A stretch of 64,000 nt of DNA from Mesorhizobium loti R88b (GTDB taxonomy: Bacteria; Pseudomonadota; Alphaproteobacteria; Rhizobiales; Rhizobiaceae), in the NCBI RefSeq assembly GCF_013170845.1, contig NZ_CP033367.1, positions 6,511,001-6,575,000 on the forward strand, read 5' to 3'. The translations under genes were made by a program, and so were the position numbers. This document shows positions 48,345-56,033 of the stretch, piece after piece. Position 1 is the first letter of the stretch. Each line of letters starts with the position of its first letter. The notes under the pieces are model-generated. The model had not been told where the DNA came from. It made no database searches and saw only the letters and a list, made by a program, of their open reading frames with translations.

Positions 48345-48830
48345 GTGACGGATGTTGGCCAGGAAATCCGGTTCTATCGTGCCAGCGAGAAGCCTTACGG
48401 GGCCTTCAGCAATCTATTCCGGCGCGAGATTGAATTCGAAGGCGAGCGCTTTGCGACGAGCGAGCACGCCTATCAGGCCGGCAAGGCGCGTAAGCCGGAA
48501 GTCAAAGCATGGCTTATGGCGGCACCGTCTCCCGCGCTTCTGGCGATGGCGGCGCACGGGCTATATTACTGGGATGTCAGCCCAGGCTGGTCACGGACAA
48601 AGTTTGACAGGATGAGGTGCGTGCTCCGAGCCAAGTTCACTCAGCATGAAGATCTTCGCGAATTGCTGGTATCGACGGGCTCAGCTCGACTGATTGAAAC
48701 TGCGACCGTCGACAATGAGGTGAATCGGCTCTGGGGAGAGGTGAATGGTCAGGGTCGCAATATGCTTGGAGAGCTACTGATGGAACTCCGTGCAAAGCTT
48801 CAGAACGACGACGTCTCGAAGGCGGCGTAA
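48345..48830 (+). CDS. NADAR-family protein
   Basis: 161 residues from GTG at 48345, chosen because GGAG lies 6 bases before it; the ATG at 48333 would put the start inside the control element without a ribosome-binding site. The NADAR signatures are FYRASEKPYGAFSNLF, FATSEHAYQAGKA and LWGEVNGQGRNMLGELLMEL. NADAR proteins cleave N-glycosidic bonds of ribosyl compounds, and some remove ADP-ribose from nucleic acids in toxin-antitoxin pairs. No DarT-type toxin is seen here. It is divergent from the XRE gene and convergent with the PfkB gene. Confidence 0.85.
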   Translation: MTDVGQEIRFYRASEKPYGAFSNLFRREIEFEGERFATSEHAYQAGKARKPEVKAWLMAAPSPALLAMAAHGLYYWDVSPGWSRTKFDRMRCVLRAKFTQHEDLRELLVSTGSARLIETATVDNEVNRLWGEVNGQGRNMLGELLMELRAKLQNDDVSKAA

Positions 48831-48868
48831 GAAGAGCCAATGCAAATCTGAAACTGCCGACATCGGGT

Positions 48869-49777
48869 TTACCCCCGCAAGACAGACCGCGCGTATTCTG
48901 CACCACGCTCGCGGAAGATGCCGCGAGCACCGACATAGGCGCAGTTCTCGGCAGCCAGGCGTTGTCCAGCTTCGATTCCGACAACGAATTCGTCAATTGA
49001 AATCTTCCGGGTCGCGCGGTCGCGGCGGCTCAGCAGCCAATCAATCACGCCAACGCTTACCATATCGCCAGAACCACAGGTGTCGCGCAATTCGGGCGCC
49101 GGGTAGGATTTGCACCACGCCTTCTCAGCTCCCCGTCGTACCTCCAGACCAGCTTCTCCGTGCGTCACGATTAGGAAAAGGGCGTCGTGGGGGGCGACCT
49201 GCCCCGCCAGTGTTGCCAGACGCTCTGCTGAGAACTTGAGAACGGACGCTGCAGCGACTGCGCGTCTGAAAAGCTCTTTATCGCCAAGCGCGGATGGCTC
49301 GAAATAGACGGTGGACCCTGCGTCGGCCGCAGCTTCCATCGCATCGACGATCGCTCCGGATAATCGATCCGTATAGAAGACATTGCAGTTCTTGATCGCC
49401 GGCAGAGCCCGGCTCACATCTTCCCAGTCTATCGGCTCATATCGCGGAAGATCGATGGAAGTTTCTGGACACCTAAATTCGAATGTATGTACCCCGGGCC
49501 CATGCAGACGCTGAGCAAGGATCGGCGAGCGGATGTGTTCTGTTTGTCGGATGTATCGCGTCTCGGCTCCCGCGTGCCGGAATGCGACCACAAGACGGAT
49601 GCCAACCTCGTCTTCACCGAGGCTCAACACCGGCGCCACATTCCGCTGAAGCATGGCGAGCGAAATCAAAACGTTCCCGCAAGAGCCACCAAGATCCTCG
49701 GACGACACCGCCAACGAGTCCGCGTAGATGCGGTCGAGAACAGTAAATCCTGTGCCGACCACGTCGACTGCACTCAT
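48869..49777 (-). CDS. PfkB/ribokinase-family sugar kinase in the island
   Basis: About 302 residues from ATG at 49777 with GGGAGAG before it; an ATG at 49828, 1 bp after the SIS-HAD stop, is an alternative. The fold is PfkB: LGGSCGNVLISLAMLQRN near the N-terminus and DTCGSGDMVSVGVIDWLL with the catalytic Asp near residue 240. It would phosphorylate a sugar or nucleoside with ATP. It is tightly coupled to the SIS-HAD gene upstream, so their substrates are probably related. The specific sugar is unknown. Confidence 0.83.
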   Translation of the reverse strand: MSAVDVVGTGFTVLDRIYADSLAVSSEDLGGSCGNVLISLAMLQRNVAPVLSLGEDEVGIRLVVAFRHAGAETRYIRQTEHIRSPILAQRLHGPGVHTFEFRCPETSIDLPRYEPIDWEDVSRALPAIKNCNVFYTDRLSGAIVDAMEAAADAGSTVYFEPSALGDKELFRRAVAAASVLKFSAERLATLAGQVAPHDALFLIVTHGEAGLEVRRGAEKAWCKSYPAPELRDTCGSGDMVSVGVIDWLLSRRDRATRKISIDEFVVGIEAGQRLAAENCAYVGARGIFRERGAEYARSVLRG

Positions 49778-49829
49778 CGGACTCTCCCGGTCATAAGCTG
49801 GCCCACTCTGTTTTTTCTCGGTCACCATT

Positions 49830-51761
49830 TCAAGAGTGCTGATCGAGGGTCAGAGCAGAAAGATCAATCATCATTTCGCATCCCTTCGCACGAGCGGCCT
49901 GCAAAATGCGCAGGAGAGCATCCGGACCTCGCAACTTTGATCCAAACAGCGTCCAAGCGCCGCCTGAAGCGCCGCAAACACTGCCAACGCTTAGACAATG
50001 CGGTCCGGATAATAGCTCCCGATCATTTCCCAATGGCGAGCCACTATCTCCGATGCCGAGAACGGCCTTGCTCGCATCGCCGGATCGACGGGCGAGCTCC
50101 TCTACAACGCGGAGCTTTGACGTAGATGCCAAGACGATATCGACGCTATGGTGAGATCTCAGCACCTTCACGCTACCTTCGACTATCTGAGGGCAAGCAG
50201 CCAAGCCATCCGCAAAACGCTCGACGTCGATGACATCGGCACAGTCAATCGACACCTGAATTGGACGCGTCTTGATCTCGACTCCGTCGCGAAGCAGGCC
50301 TGAGCCCGTTAGCCACCGGGTAACCTCGGCAATGTTCGGATTTCGTTGCGGGGGGTCCTCAGCTATGTCGACGTCGAGCGTTCGAATGTGGGCGCCGTTA
50401 TAATAACCCATGAGGACATTTCTATGTATCCGCTTCGGAAGGGCGTCTCGCAATTTTTCGCCAGCGGAGCCGCCGCGTCCTGTCGCAAAGCCCACCTGGA
50501 TGCCGTCATCAACAAGCCTGACCAGTTCGTGCATAATCGCTTTGGGAGGAGGACCGAGCCGGGCTTCACGCGGATCGTTCGGGACGACCGTCCCATCATA
50601 ATCGAGCGCGAGACCGACAAAGCTCGCGCCCCCCAAACTAAGCAGCCTCTCTCGCCCAACGGAACAAAGTGATGCTGATCGCTCATCGATAGGATCAAAG
50701 TACATCCGCGCGGACGTCTTGTGTCGAACCGATGAAGTCAAATCTCGCGAAAGCGTGTCGAGCGCGGGATTGTCATATATCGCCTCGGCAAACGCGCCTC
50801 TCCCCGGGCGTCCCGGATCGATACTCGTAGCGTTTCCGAGGTGCTGAACGAAGGATAGACCCCACAAAATGCTGACCGCGTTGGCCAATCGGCCACCGTG
50901 ATCGAACTCAGCATCTTGAATCCTGGTCTGGGAAGGAAGTGCTGCACGGATGGGCTTCCAAACATCGCCACTTTCCGCGGTTGTCAAAGCCAGCACGTAC
51001 ATGGTCTCTGGATGCTTCGCCGCCCAAACATGACGACCGTGAGCGAAGTTTCTGAAATCAGTCCTCTGTACTGGCGCTATTCCGGTCTCCCAAAGAGAAG
51101 TTTCAATCAACGTTGCAGCTGCTGCGTTTTGCGGATCGTGCAGAACGAACAGAGTATCCCCAACCTGGAAATCGAAGTCTGGGCTTTGAGGTGCACTTAG
51201 CACCTCTTCCGCGCGCTTTCGGAGTTCTTCGGCCAATCTCCCGCGTTGCGGCTGCTCAGTGGTGAGATCTGACGCCATCAACAAGGCGGTCACCATCGAA
51301 ATCATTGAATGCGTCGCTAGAAACCCATCCTTGGGATCGGCAACTGGCGTAACAATCACTTTGGCGCGAGGACTATTTGAGGCCACAATGGTTGTCGCGC
51401 CTTCCGATTGAACTGTCATCAACTGGAGCGATTTGCAGCTGGATGCATTTGCGACACGGAAGGCTGCCGCGATGTCAGGATTGTTCGCTCCGGCGCTGAA
51501 CAGCCAGATATCGCATCCATCCCAATTTTCCATCGATAGGACGAACTGCATGGGTGTCATCACCATCGTCGGACCCAATTGCAATGTTGTCCGGCACCGC
51601 GAGAAGAATTCTGCTGTAACTACGGATCCCCCCGAGGCAATAGCGACGGCGAGCCGTCCTTTCCCTTGTGAAAGAGCGAAAGCAATGTCGCCAGCTCCGT
51701 GCGCGCTCGCCAACTCGATTGTCTCAGGCAACCGGCGCAATTTTTCGGAGAAGACAGTCAT
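49830..51761 (-). CDS. SIS-domain and HAD-phosphatase fusion protein in the island
   Basis: 643 residues. The N-terminal 350 residues hold two sugar-isomerase (SIS) lobes: AVAIASGGSVVTAEFF and LFSAGANNPDIAAAF in the first, and the repeat LFVLHDPQNAAAATLIETSL in the second. The C-terminal 260 residues are a HAD phosphatase: motif I LALDYDGTVVPND near 385, FATGRGG as motif II and VLGIGDSGSPLGND as the acidic motif IV. Each half would bind a phosphosugar. The fusion followed by a PfkB kinase suggests a cycle of phosphorylation, isomerisation and dephosphorylation. It is a cytoplasmic protein with lower GC codon use. Confidence 0.82.
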   Translation of the reverse strand: MTVFSEKLRRLPETIELASAHGAGDIAFALSQGKGRLAVAIASGGSVVTAEFFSRCRTTLQLGPTMVMTPMQFVLSMENWDGCDIWLFSAGANNPDIAAAFRVANASSCKSLQLMTVQSEGATTIVASNSPRAKVIVTPVADPKDGFLATHSMISMVTALLMASDLTTEQPQRGRLAEELRKRAEEVLSAPQSPDFDFQVGDTLFVLHDPQNAAAATLIETSLWETGIAPVQRTDFRNFAHGRHVWAAKHPETMYVLALTTAESGDVWKPIRAALPSQTRIQDAEFDHGGRLANAVSILWGLSFVQHLGNATSIDPGRPGRGAFAEAIYDNPALDTLSRDLTSSVRHKTSARMYFDPIDERSASLCSVGRERLLSLGGASFVGLALDYDGTVVPNDPREARLGPPPKAIMHELVRLVDDGIQVGFATGRGGSAGEKLRDALPKRIHRNVLMGYYNGAHIRTLDVDIAEDPPQRNPNIAEVTRWLTGSGLLRDGVEIKTRPIQVSIDCADVIDVERFADGLAACPQIVEGSVKVLRSHHSVDIVLASTSKLRVVEELARRSGDASKAVLGIGDSGSPLGNDRELLSGPHCLSVGSVCGASGGAWTLFGSKLRGPDALLRILQAARAKGCEMMIDLSALTLDQHS

Positions 51762-52192
51762 TCTGCTCGCCTAACTTCAAACGGACTCGGAGCAAGCGGA
51801 CGCTGTAGTTCACGAGAACGGATCGTTCGCGAACGCGGCGGGGCAAGCAATCTCACCGGCCCGTGCCTAAGAAACATCGCATATCCAGAGCCGGGCCGCA
51901 CGCTATTTTCTGCCAACGTATGATGGCACCCATCTTCCAGATAAAGCGCATAAAAACACCAGCTTCCTCACACCACTGCACCAGTTTGTTCCTGTTATGT
52001 TCGGTTCAGCGATGATTCTCAAGCCTACCGATCGCAAATTTGTACATGCTATCAATGCGCTGAGCATGGCGAATATCGGCCATCATCGGCATCGACATTG
52101 GCGTCATCGATCAACCGTCTCGGTGAAGCTGAGGTAGCGCCTAACATCGGCCAAATGATCGGCCAGTTATGGGCGCTCAGCTAAAATTTCTG
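51762..52192. other. Long gene-poor stretch at the right of the island
   Basis: No gene is supported between the SIS-HAD start and the Fic remnant. The part should hold the SIS-HAD promoter. ATCGGCCA-type words recur (about 52074, 52147, 52157 and again near 52224), as if part of an operator for the vanished Fic unit. Confidence 0.5.
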
Positions 52193-52220
52193 TTGACACA
52201 TATGTACTTAGCGCAATCTA
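52193..52220 (+). promoter_or_regulatory. Possible promoter of the Fic remnant
   Basis: TTGACA at 52193-52198 and AATCTA at 52215-52220, spaced by 16 bases, lie just upstream of the Fic start codon at 52234. The fit to the -35 box is perfect, to the -10 box poor. ATCGGCCA repeats surround it. Confidence 0.35.
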
Positions 52221-52233
52221 GCATCGGCCAATC

Positions 52234-52681
52234 ATGGAAGAGACCGTACAGCGCATCGAGCCGGCGCGCCTGGCAGACGTTGCGGAGCCTATCTCCGACG
52301 CGCTGGCTGAGCTGTCAGCAAGCTCGGCGGTTCTCGGCGCCAAGCTGCATCCGCGCACGCGTATGCATCGACCAGGTCAGTTTCATGTCCAGCCTTTTCG
52401 ATTTTAACCAACTTGCCCGGCGCCTGCAGCGGTTTGTTCAACGCTACGACCTGAAGCCGGAAGCTTTCCGGCTGCTCGAGGAGGCGCTTCTGCGCGGCGA
52501 GTTCGATCGCGGTGAGGCCTCACGTATCGCTGGCTTGCCGGAACGTAGGGCCCGCCGCGTGTTTACCGAGGTGCTCGAGCTTGGCCTGCTTGCGTCCGAT
52601 ACCCCGAAAGGACCGGTATCGCTACGCTTCCCGGTCGACACGTTGGACGAACTGTTTCCTAAGCTATTTCCGGAAACTTAG
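52234..52681 (+). pseudogene. Fic-family gene with large internal deletion
   Basis: The first 43 codons from ATG 52234 (METVQ-like start: MEETVQRIEPARLADVAEPI, then AKLHPRT) match the N-terminus of Fic proteins. From about 52360 the match continues in a different frame (CIDQVSFMSSLFDFNQLARR, LLEEALLRGEFDRGEASRIA, ending LRFPVDTLDELFPKLFPET), which is the C-terminus with the winged helix. The catalytic core with HPFxxGNGR, about 230 residues, is gone, and the join shifts the frame. It cannot AMPylate. It shows that the right part of the island has decayed. Confidence 0.8.
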
Positions 52682-52861
52682 CGTCGCATAACTGCGCCTA
52701 TAGTGTTGCCGATGCCCTTGTCACTCCCACGAGTCCAGCCGCGGATAGATTGGGAACCGAAACAATCCGCAGAAATATTTTGGTATCTATGTTGGTAGCG
52801 CTGCCGCTGCGCAAATCACAACTATTTGGAAACAAAGAATCTTCTTGGACCGGATTGGGCC

Positions 52862-53050
52862 TCTGACGGTGGCGGGCTCCAGTTTTGGATGCAGTCCTCC
52901 GGATCCCGCCTATGCCGCCTCACCTATCGATTTGAAGGCAAGCAGAAACTTCTGCCGCTAGACAGCTATCTTCTCATTTCTCTCGCCGAGGTACGCCAAG
53001 CCCGCGATGCCGCAAAGCGCCTGCTGCTGGTTGGCATCGACCCGGCACGA
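52862..53050 (+). pseudogene. N-terminal stub of a second tyrosine integrase
   Basis: About 63 codons (SDGGGLQFWMQSSGSRLCRL, then GKQKLLPLDSYLLISLAEVR and RDAAKRLLLVGIDPA) parallel the N-terminal domain of the island's integrase but with many substitutions, so it is a different integrase and not a recent copy. The catalytic domain is absent. It is 60 bp from the ccoS stop codon, so it marks the right edge of the inserted DNA. Confidence 0.82.
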
Positions 53051-53110
53051 TCGTTATTCCGAGTCGGCTGAGGGCCGGCGTCAGCACAGCGTCGGGAATA
53101 GCGCTCTGGC

Positions 53111-53260
53111 TCAGCGTTCCGGCTTGTCGTCCCGGAGGATGCGCTCAGCGGCTCCGTCAAGATCCTCATATTGGCCACTCTTCAACGCCCACAGAAAGCC
53201 AGTCAGCCCCAGTGCGCCAAGAAATAGGGCGACTGGCATGAGGTAGACGAGTATCGTCAT
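53111..53260 (-). CDS. fixS: cbb3 oxidase assembly protein CcoS/FixS
   Basis: 49 residues, too short for many gene finders: MTILVYLMPVALFLGALGLT, then the GFLWALKSGQYEDLDGAAER motif typical of FixS, ending DDKPER. One membrane helix, followed by a short cytoplasmic tail. It is needed for haem and copper insertion into the cbb3 oxidase in model organisms. Its start overlaps the fixI stop (ATGA). It ends 50-60 bp from the island's integrase stub. Confidence 0.93.
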   Translation of the reverse strand: MTILVYLMPVALFLGALGLTGFLWALKSGQYEDLDGAAERILRDDKPER

Positions 53261-55539
53261 GATGACCGCGCTGATGGGTGAATGCCGGAATGTGTTGCCG
53301 AAGAAGCCCTCGTCAGCTCGGCGAGCATAAAGCCCTGCAGCCGCAGCCCGTTTCCGATCACCAGCAGCGATGAGGCGGACATCGCGACCGCCGCGACCAA
53401 CGGCGTGACGTTGCCGAAGATGGCGATCGGCACGGCAACGGCGTTGTAGATGATCGCGATGGCTATGTTCTGGCGGATAAGCCGCCCTGCCTTCCGCGAG
53501 ACGTCCAGCGCAAGGGTTACTGCCGAAAGGCTTTCACGCAGGAACACGAAATCAGCCGCGTTGCGACCAATATCGGCGGCGGTGGCTGGAGCGATCGAGA
53601 CGTGCGCAGCGCCCAGCGCTGGCGTGTCGTTGAGCCCGTCGCCCACCATCAGGACCTTGTGGCCGGCTTTGGTCAGCACTTCGATCCGCTCAACCTTCCC
53701 GGACGGCAGCAGCGCCGGAACAAAACGGTCGATGCCCAATATTCTTGCGACATCGCCACAGGCGTCCGCGGTATCGCCCGACAGCATTTCGACCGCGACC
53801 CCTGCATCGTTCAATTGCGCCATGACGCTCCCGGCATCGGCCTGCAACGCATCCTCGAAAGCGAAGGAAGCGACAATCATCCTGTTCTTCGTCAGAACCG
53901 TGCCGTAGCCATGTTTGCCTTCGCCGCCGGTTCGAGCCTTCCATCCAGCCCATCCGCGTCGACCGAGCCGCCAGGTGCTGTCCGCGGTTGTGGCTTCGAT
54001 CCCGAAACCGGGGTGCTCGCTGACGGCCTCCAATTTCGGTTGACCGACAAAATTCGCGAAACCGGCTATGGCCTTTGAGAACGGGTGGCGGGAGTGCGCG
54101 GCCATGTCGGCTGCGATCGCCAGCATCGTCGGATCGATCGACGACGCATTGACCAGTCGGGGCTGGCCGAGCGTGAGCGTTCCGGTCTTGTCGAACACCG
54201 CTGTATCAATCGTCGCCAGGCGCTCCATGGCCGAACCATCCTTGACCATGATGCCGTTTTCGAACAGGCGCCGCGCGGCGACTACCTGCACGATCGGCAC
54301 GGCGAGGCCGAGTGCGCATGGGCATGTGATGATGAGAACGGCGATGGCGATGGTTATCGCCCGGTGCCAGTCGCCGGTCGCCGCCATCCAGCCAAGGAAC
54401 GTCGCGAAGGCTGTGAGATGAACCACCGGGGCATAGAGCCCTGAAACGCGATCGGCGATCCGGCGATAATGCGCGCGGCCGCCCTCTGCGGCTTCCATGA
54501 GCCGAACCATTTCCGCCAGAAACGAATCTTTCGCGGCGGCTGTGGCCTCAATCGTCAGCGAGCCGGTCAGGTTGAGGACACCGGCCTGCACGGCTTCACC
54601 TGCCGCCACGTTTCGAGGCGTGCTCTCGCCGGAAACCAGCGAGCAGTCGAGATCCGAGGCCCCTTGAATGATCTTGCCGTCGACGGGGATTCTTTCGCCG
54701 GCCCCGATCAACAGCAGCATGCCGGGTTCGATCTCGCCAACCGGCAGATAGTCGCGCGCGCCGTCGCCGCGCAGCACCATGGCGCCACGTGCGGCCAACT
54801 GGGACAGGCCTTTCACGGCGGTCCGGGCCCGCTCGCGCATCACGTGATCCAACGTGCGACCGATCAACAGGAAAAACAGCAGCGAAACCGACGCGTCGAA
54901 ATAGGCGTGATCGCCGTGGTTGATCGTCTCATAGAGGCTCATGGCATAGGCGAGGGACACTCCGACCGCGATCGGAACATCCATGTTCATGCGGCCGTGA
55001 CGCAGCGCGTTCCAGGCCGAGCGGAAGAAGATGCCGCCGGCGAAGGCCAGTGCCGGGATCGCAATCAGCGCCGAGACCCAATGAAACAGGTCCCGCGTTG
55101 CGCCTTCGGCGCCGGACCAGACCGAGACCGAAAGCAGCATGATGTTGCCGGCGGCGAAGCCGGCGACCGCGACCGCGCGGATCAGCTCGGCAAGCGTCTT
55201 GTCCTTTTCATCGATCTCGGCGGCGAAAAGGTGCGCCTGATAGCCCAGCCTTCCCAGCGCGGCGACGAAGGGTGGCACCTCGTCGCCACGCCACCGGATC
55301 GCGACCCGTTTCGTCGACAGGTTGACACGCGCGCCTTCGACATTGTCGAGCTTTGCCAGCGCCGTCTCGATCGTCTGGATGCAGGCCGCGCAGTGAACCG
55401 TCGGCACTGAAAGGTCGGTCTGCCAAAGATTGTCGCCAAGCGACCGGCTCGCCAACCTGATCTCCTGGCTAGACGGCAGGACCGATGTGGTACCGGTCAG
55501 ATCCAGCGCCAGTTCCGCGCTGGGTGCACAACAGCTCAT
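53257..55539 (-). CDS. fixI: Cation-transporting P1B ATPase for cbb3 oxidase assembly
   Basis: 760 residues. The N-terminal metal-binding motif VHCAACIQT (CxxC) precedes eight membrane helices with CPCALGLAVP as the metal-translocation motif, DKTGTLTLGQ as the phosphorylation site, HSRHPFSKA as the His-Pro site and GDGLNDTPALG at the hinge. It is the CcoI/FixI type, which exports copper for the cbb3 copper site. Overlaps by 4 bp with fixH and fixS support coupled translation. Confidence 0.96.
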   Translation of the reverse strand: MSCCAPSAELALDLTGTTSVLPSSQEIRLASRSLGDNLWQTDLSVPTVHCAACIQTIETALAKLDNVEGARVNLSTKRVAIRWRGDEVPPFVAALGRLGYQAHLFAAEIDEKDKTLAELIRAVAVAGFAAGNIMLLSVSVWSGAEGATRDLFHWVSALIAIPALAFAGGIFFRSAWNALRHGRMNMDVPIAVGVSLAYAMSLYETINHGDHAYFDASVSLLFFLLIGRTLDHVMRERARTAVKGLSQLAARGAMVLRGDGARDYLPVGEIEPGMLLLIGAGERIPVDGKIIQGASDLDCSLVSGESTPRNVAAGEAVQAGVLNLTGSLTIEATAAAKDSFLAEMVRLMEAAEGGRAHYRRIADRVSGLYAPVVHLTAFATFLGWMAATGDWHRAITIAIAVLIITCPCALGLAVPIVQVVAARRLFENGIMVKDGSAMERLATIDTAVFDKTGTLTLGQPRLVNASSIDPTMLAIAADMAAHSRHPFSKAIAGFANFVGQPKLEAVSEHPGFGIEATTADSTWRLGRRGWAGWKARTGGEGKHGYGTVLTKNRMIVASFAFEDALQADAGSVMAQLNDAGVAVEMLSGDTADACGDVARILGIDRFVPALLPSGKVERIEVLTKAGHKVLMVGDGLNDTPALGAAHVSIAPATAADIGRNAADFVFLRESLSAVTLALDVSRKAGRLIRQNIAIAIIYNAVAVPIAIFGNVTPLVAAVAMSASSLLVIGNGLRLQGFMLAELTRASSATHSGIHPSARSS

Positions 55540-56033
55540 TGCAGCGCTCCTTGCGAAATTATGATCCGGCGAACGTCGCGATAGGGCTCCGCGAGACCGA
55601 CGTCGGCATCGACTTCGACGATCCAGACGCCATCCTTGGGCACGTCCCGTGCTGCAAACTCCTGAGCCGAAGCAAGGGTAAGAGTGACGGACTTGTCCTC
55701 GGCCTCATAAGCGGGATGGCGAAACAGTATCTTGACGCCATGCAAGGGGACCGGCTTGCCGGTGGTATCGCTCAAGCTGTAGCGGACCTCACCCCGAGCG
55801 ATCGTCAGTTTGCCGGTCCAGCCGAGTGCCGCCTGCGCGCGCCCTTCCTCGGCCTTTCGGTTGAATTGCTGGCTGGCCACATAGGTGTTCTCGACGACAA
55901 GGCCGGTCCAGCTCGTGCTGGCGAGTGTCGCCATCGTGAGATTGACCGCGATGATCACGCCGAAAAAGCCGAGAATGGTGAGCAGCATGTGCCTGCCGGT
56001 GAACTCACGCGTCTTTTGCGTATTGGTGCTCAT
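55536..56033 (-). CDS. fixH: cbb3 oxidase accessory protein FixH
   Basis: 165 residues with an N-terminal membrane helix (GRHMLLTILGFFGVIIAVNL, then TMATLA) and a periplasmic beta domain ending DVGLAEPYRDVRRIIIS. It is the FixH/CcoH type that stabilises the maturing oxidase. Start and stop each overlap neighbours by 4 bp. Confidence 0.93.
   Translation of the reverse strand: MSTNTQKTREFTGRHMLLTILGFFGVIIAVNLTMATLASTSWTGLVVENTYVASQQFNRKAEEGRAQAALGWTGKLTIARGEVRYSLSDTTGKPVPLHGVKILFRHPAYEAEDKSVTLTLASAQEFAARDVPKDGVWIVEVDADVGLAEPYRDVRRIIISQGALQ

Noticed and set aside
48345..48830. DarT-NADAR toxin-antitoxin pair
   Set aside because: No DarT-like ADP-ribosyltransferase is next to the NADAR gene. 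The neighbours are an XRE regulator and a PfkB kinase, so that pairing cannot be claimed.
49830..51761. Trehalose-6-phosphate phosphatase (OtsB)
   Set aside because: The HAD part resembles OtsB-type phosphatases, but the fused SIS lobes and absence of OtsA argue against a trehalose role.
52690..53110. Duplicate of the tRNA-Phe 3' end (attR) at the right edge of the island
   Set aside because: I looked for CCGCCTCTGGGCACCA and shorter parts of it up to ccoS and found no copy, so the exact right attachment site is not assigned.
41987..53110. CRISPR array or cas genes in the island
   Set aside because: No regularly spaced repeats and no Cas-like proteins are seen; the possible CARF-like resemblance of the Rossmann protein is only faint.
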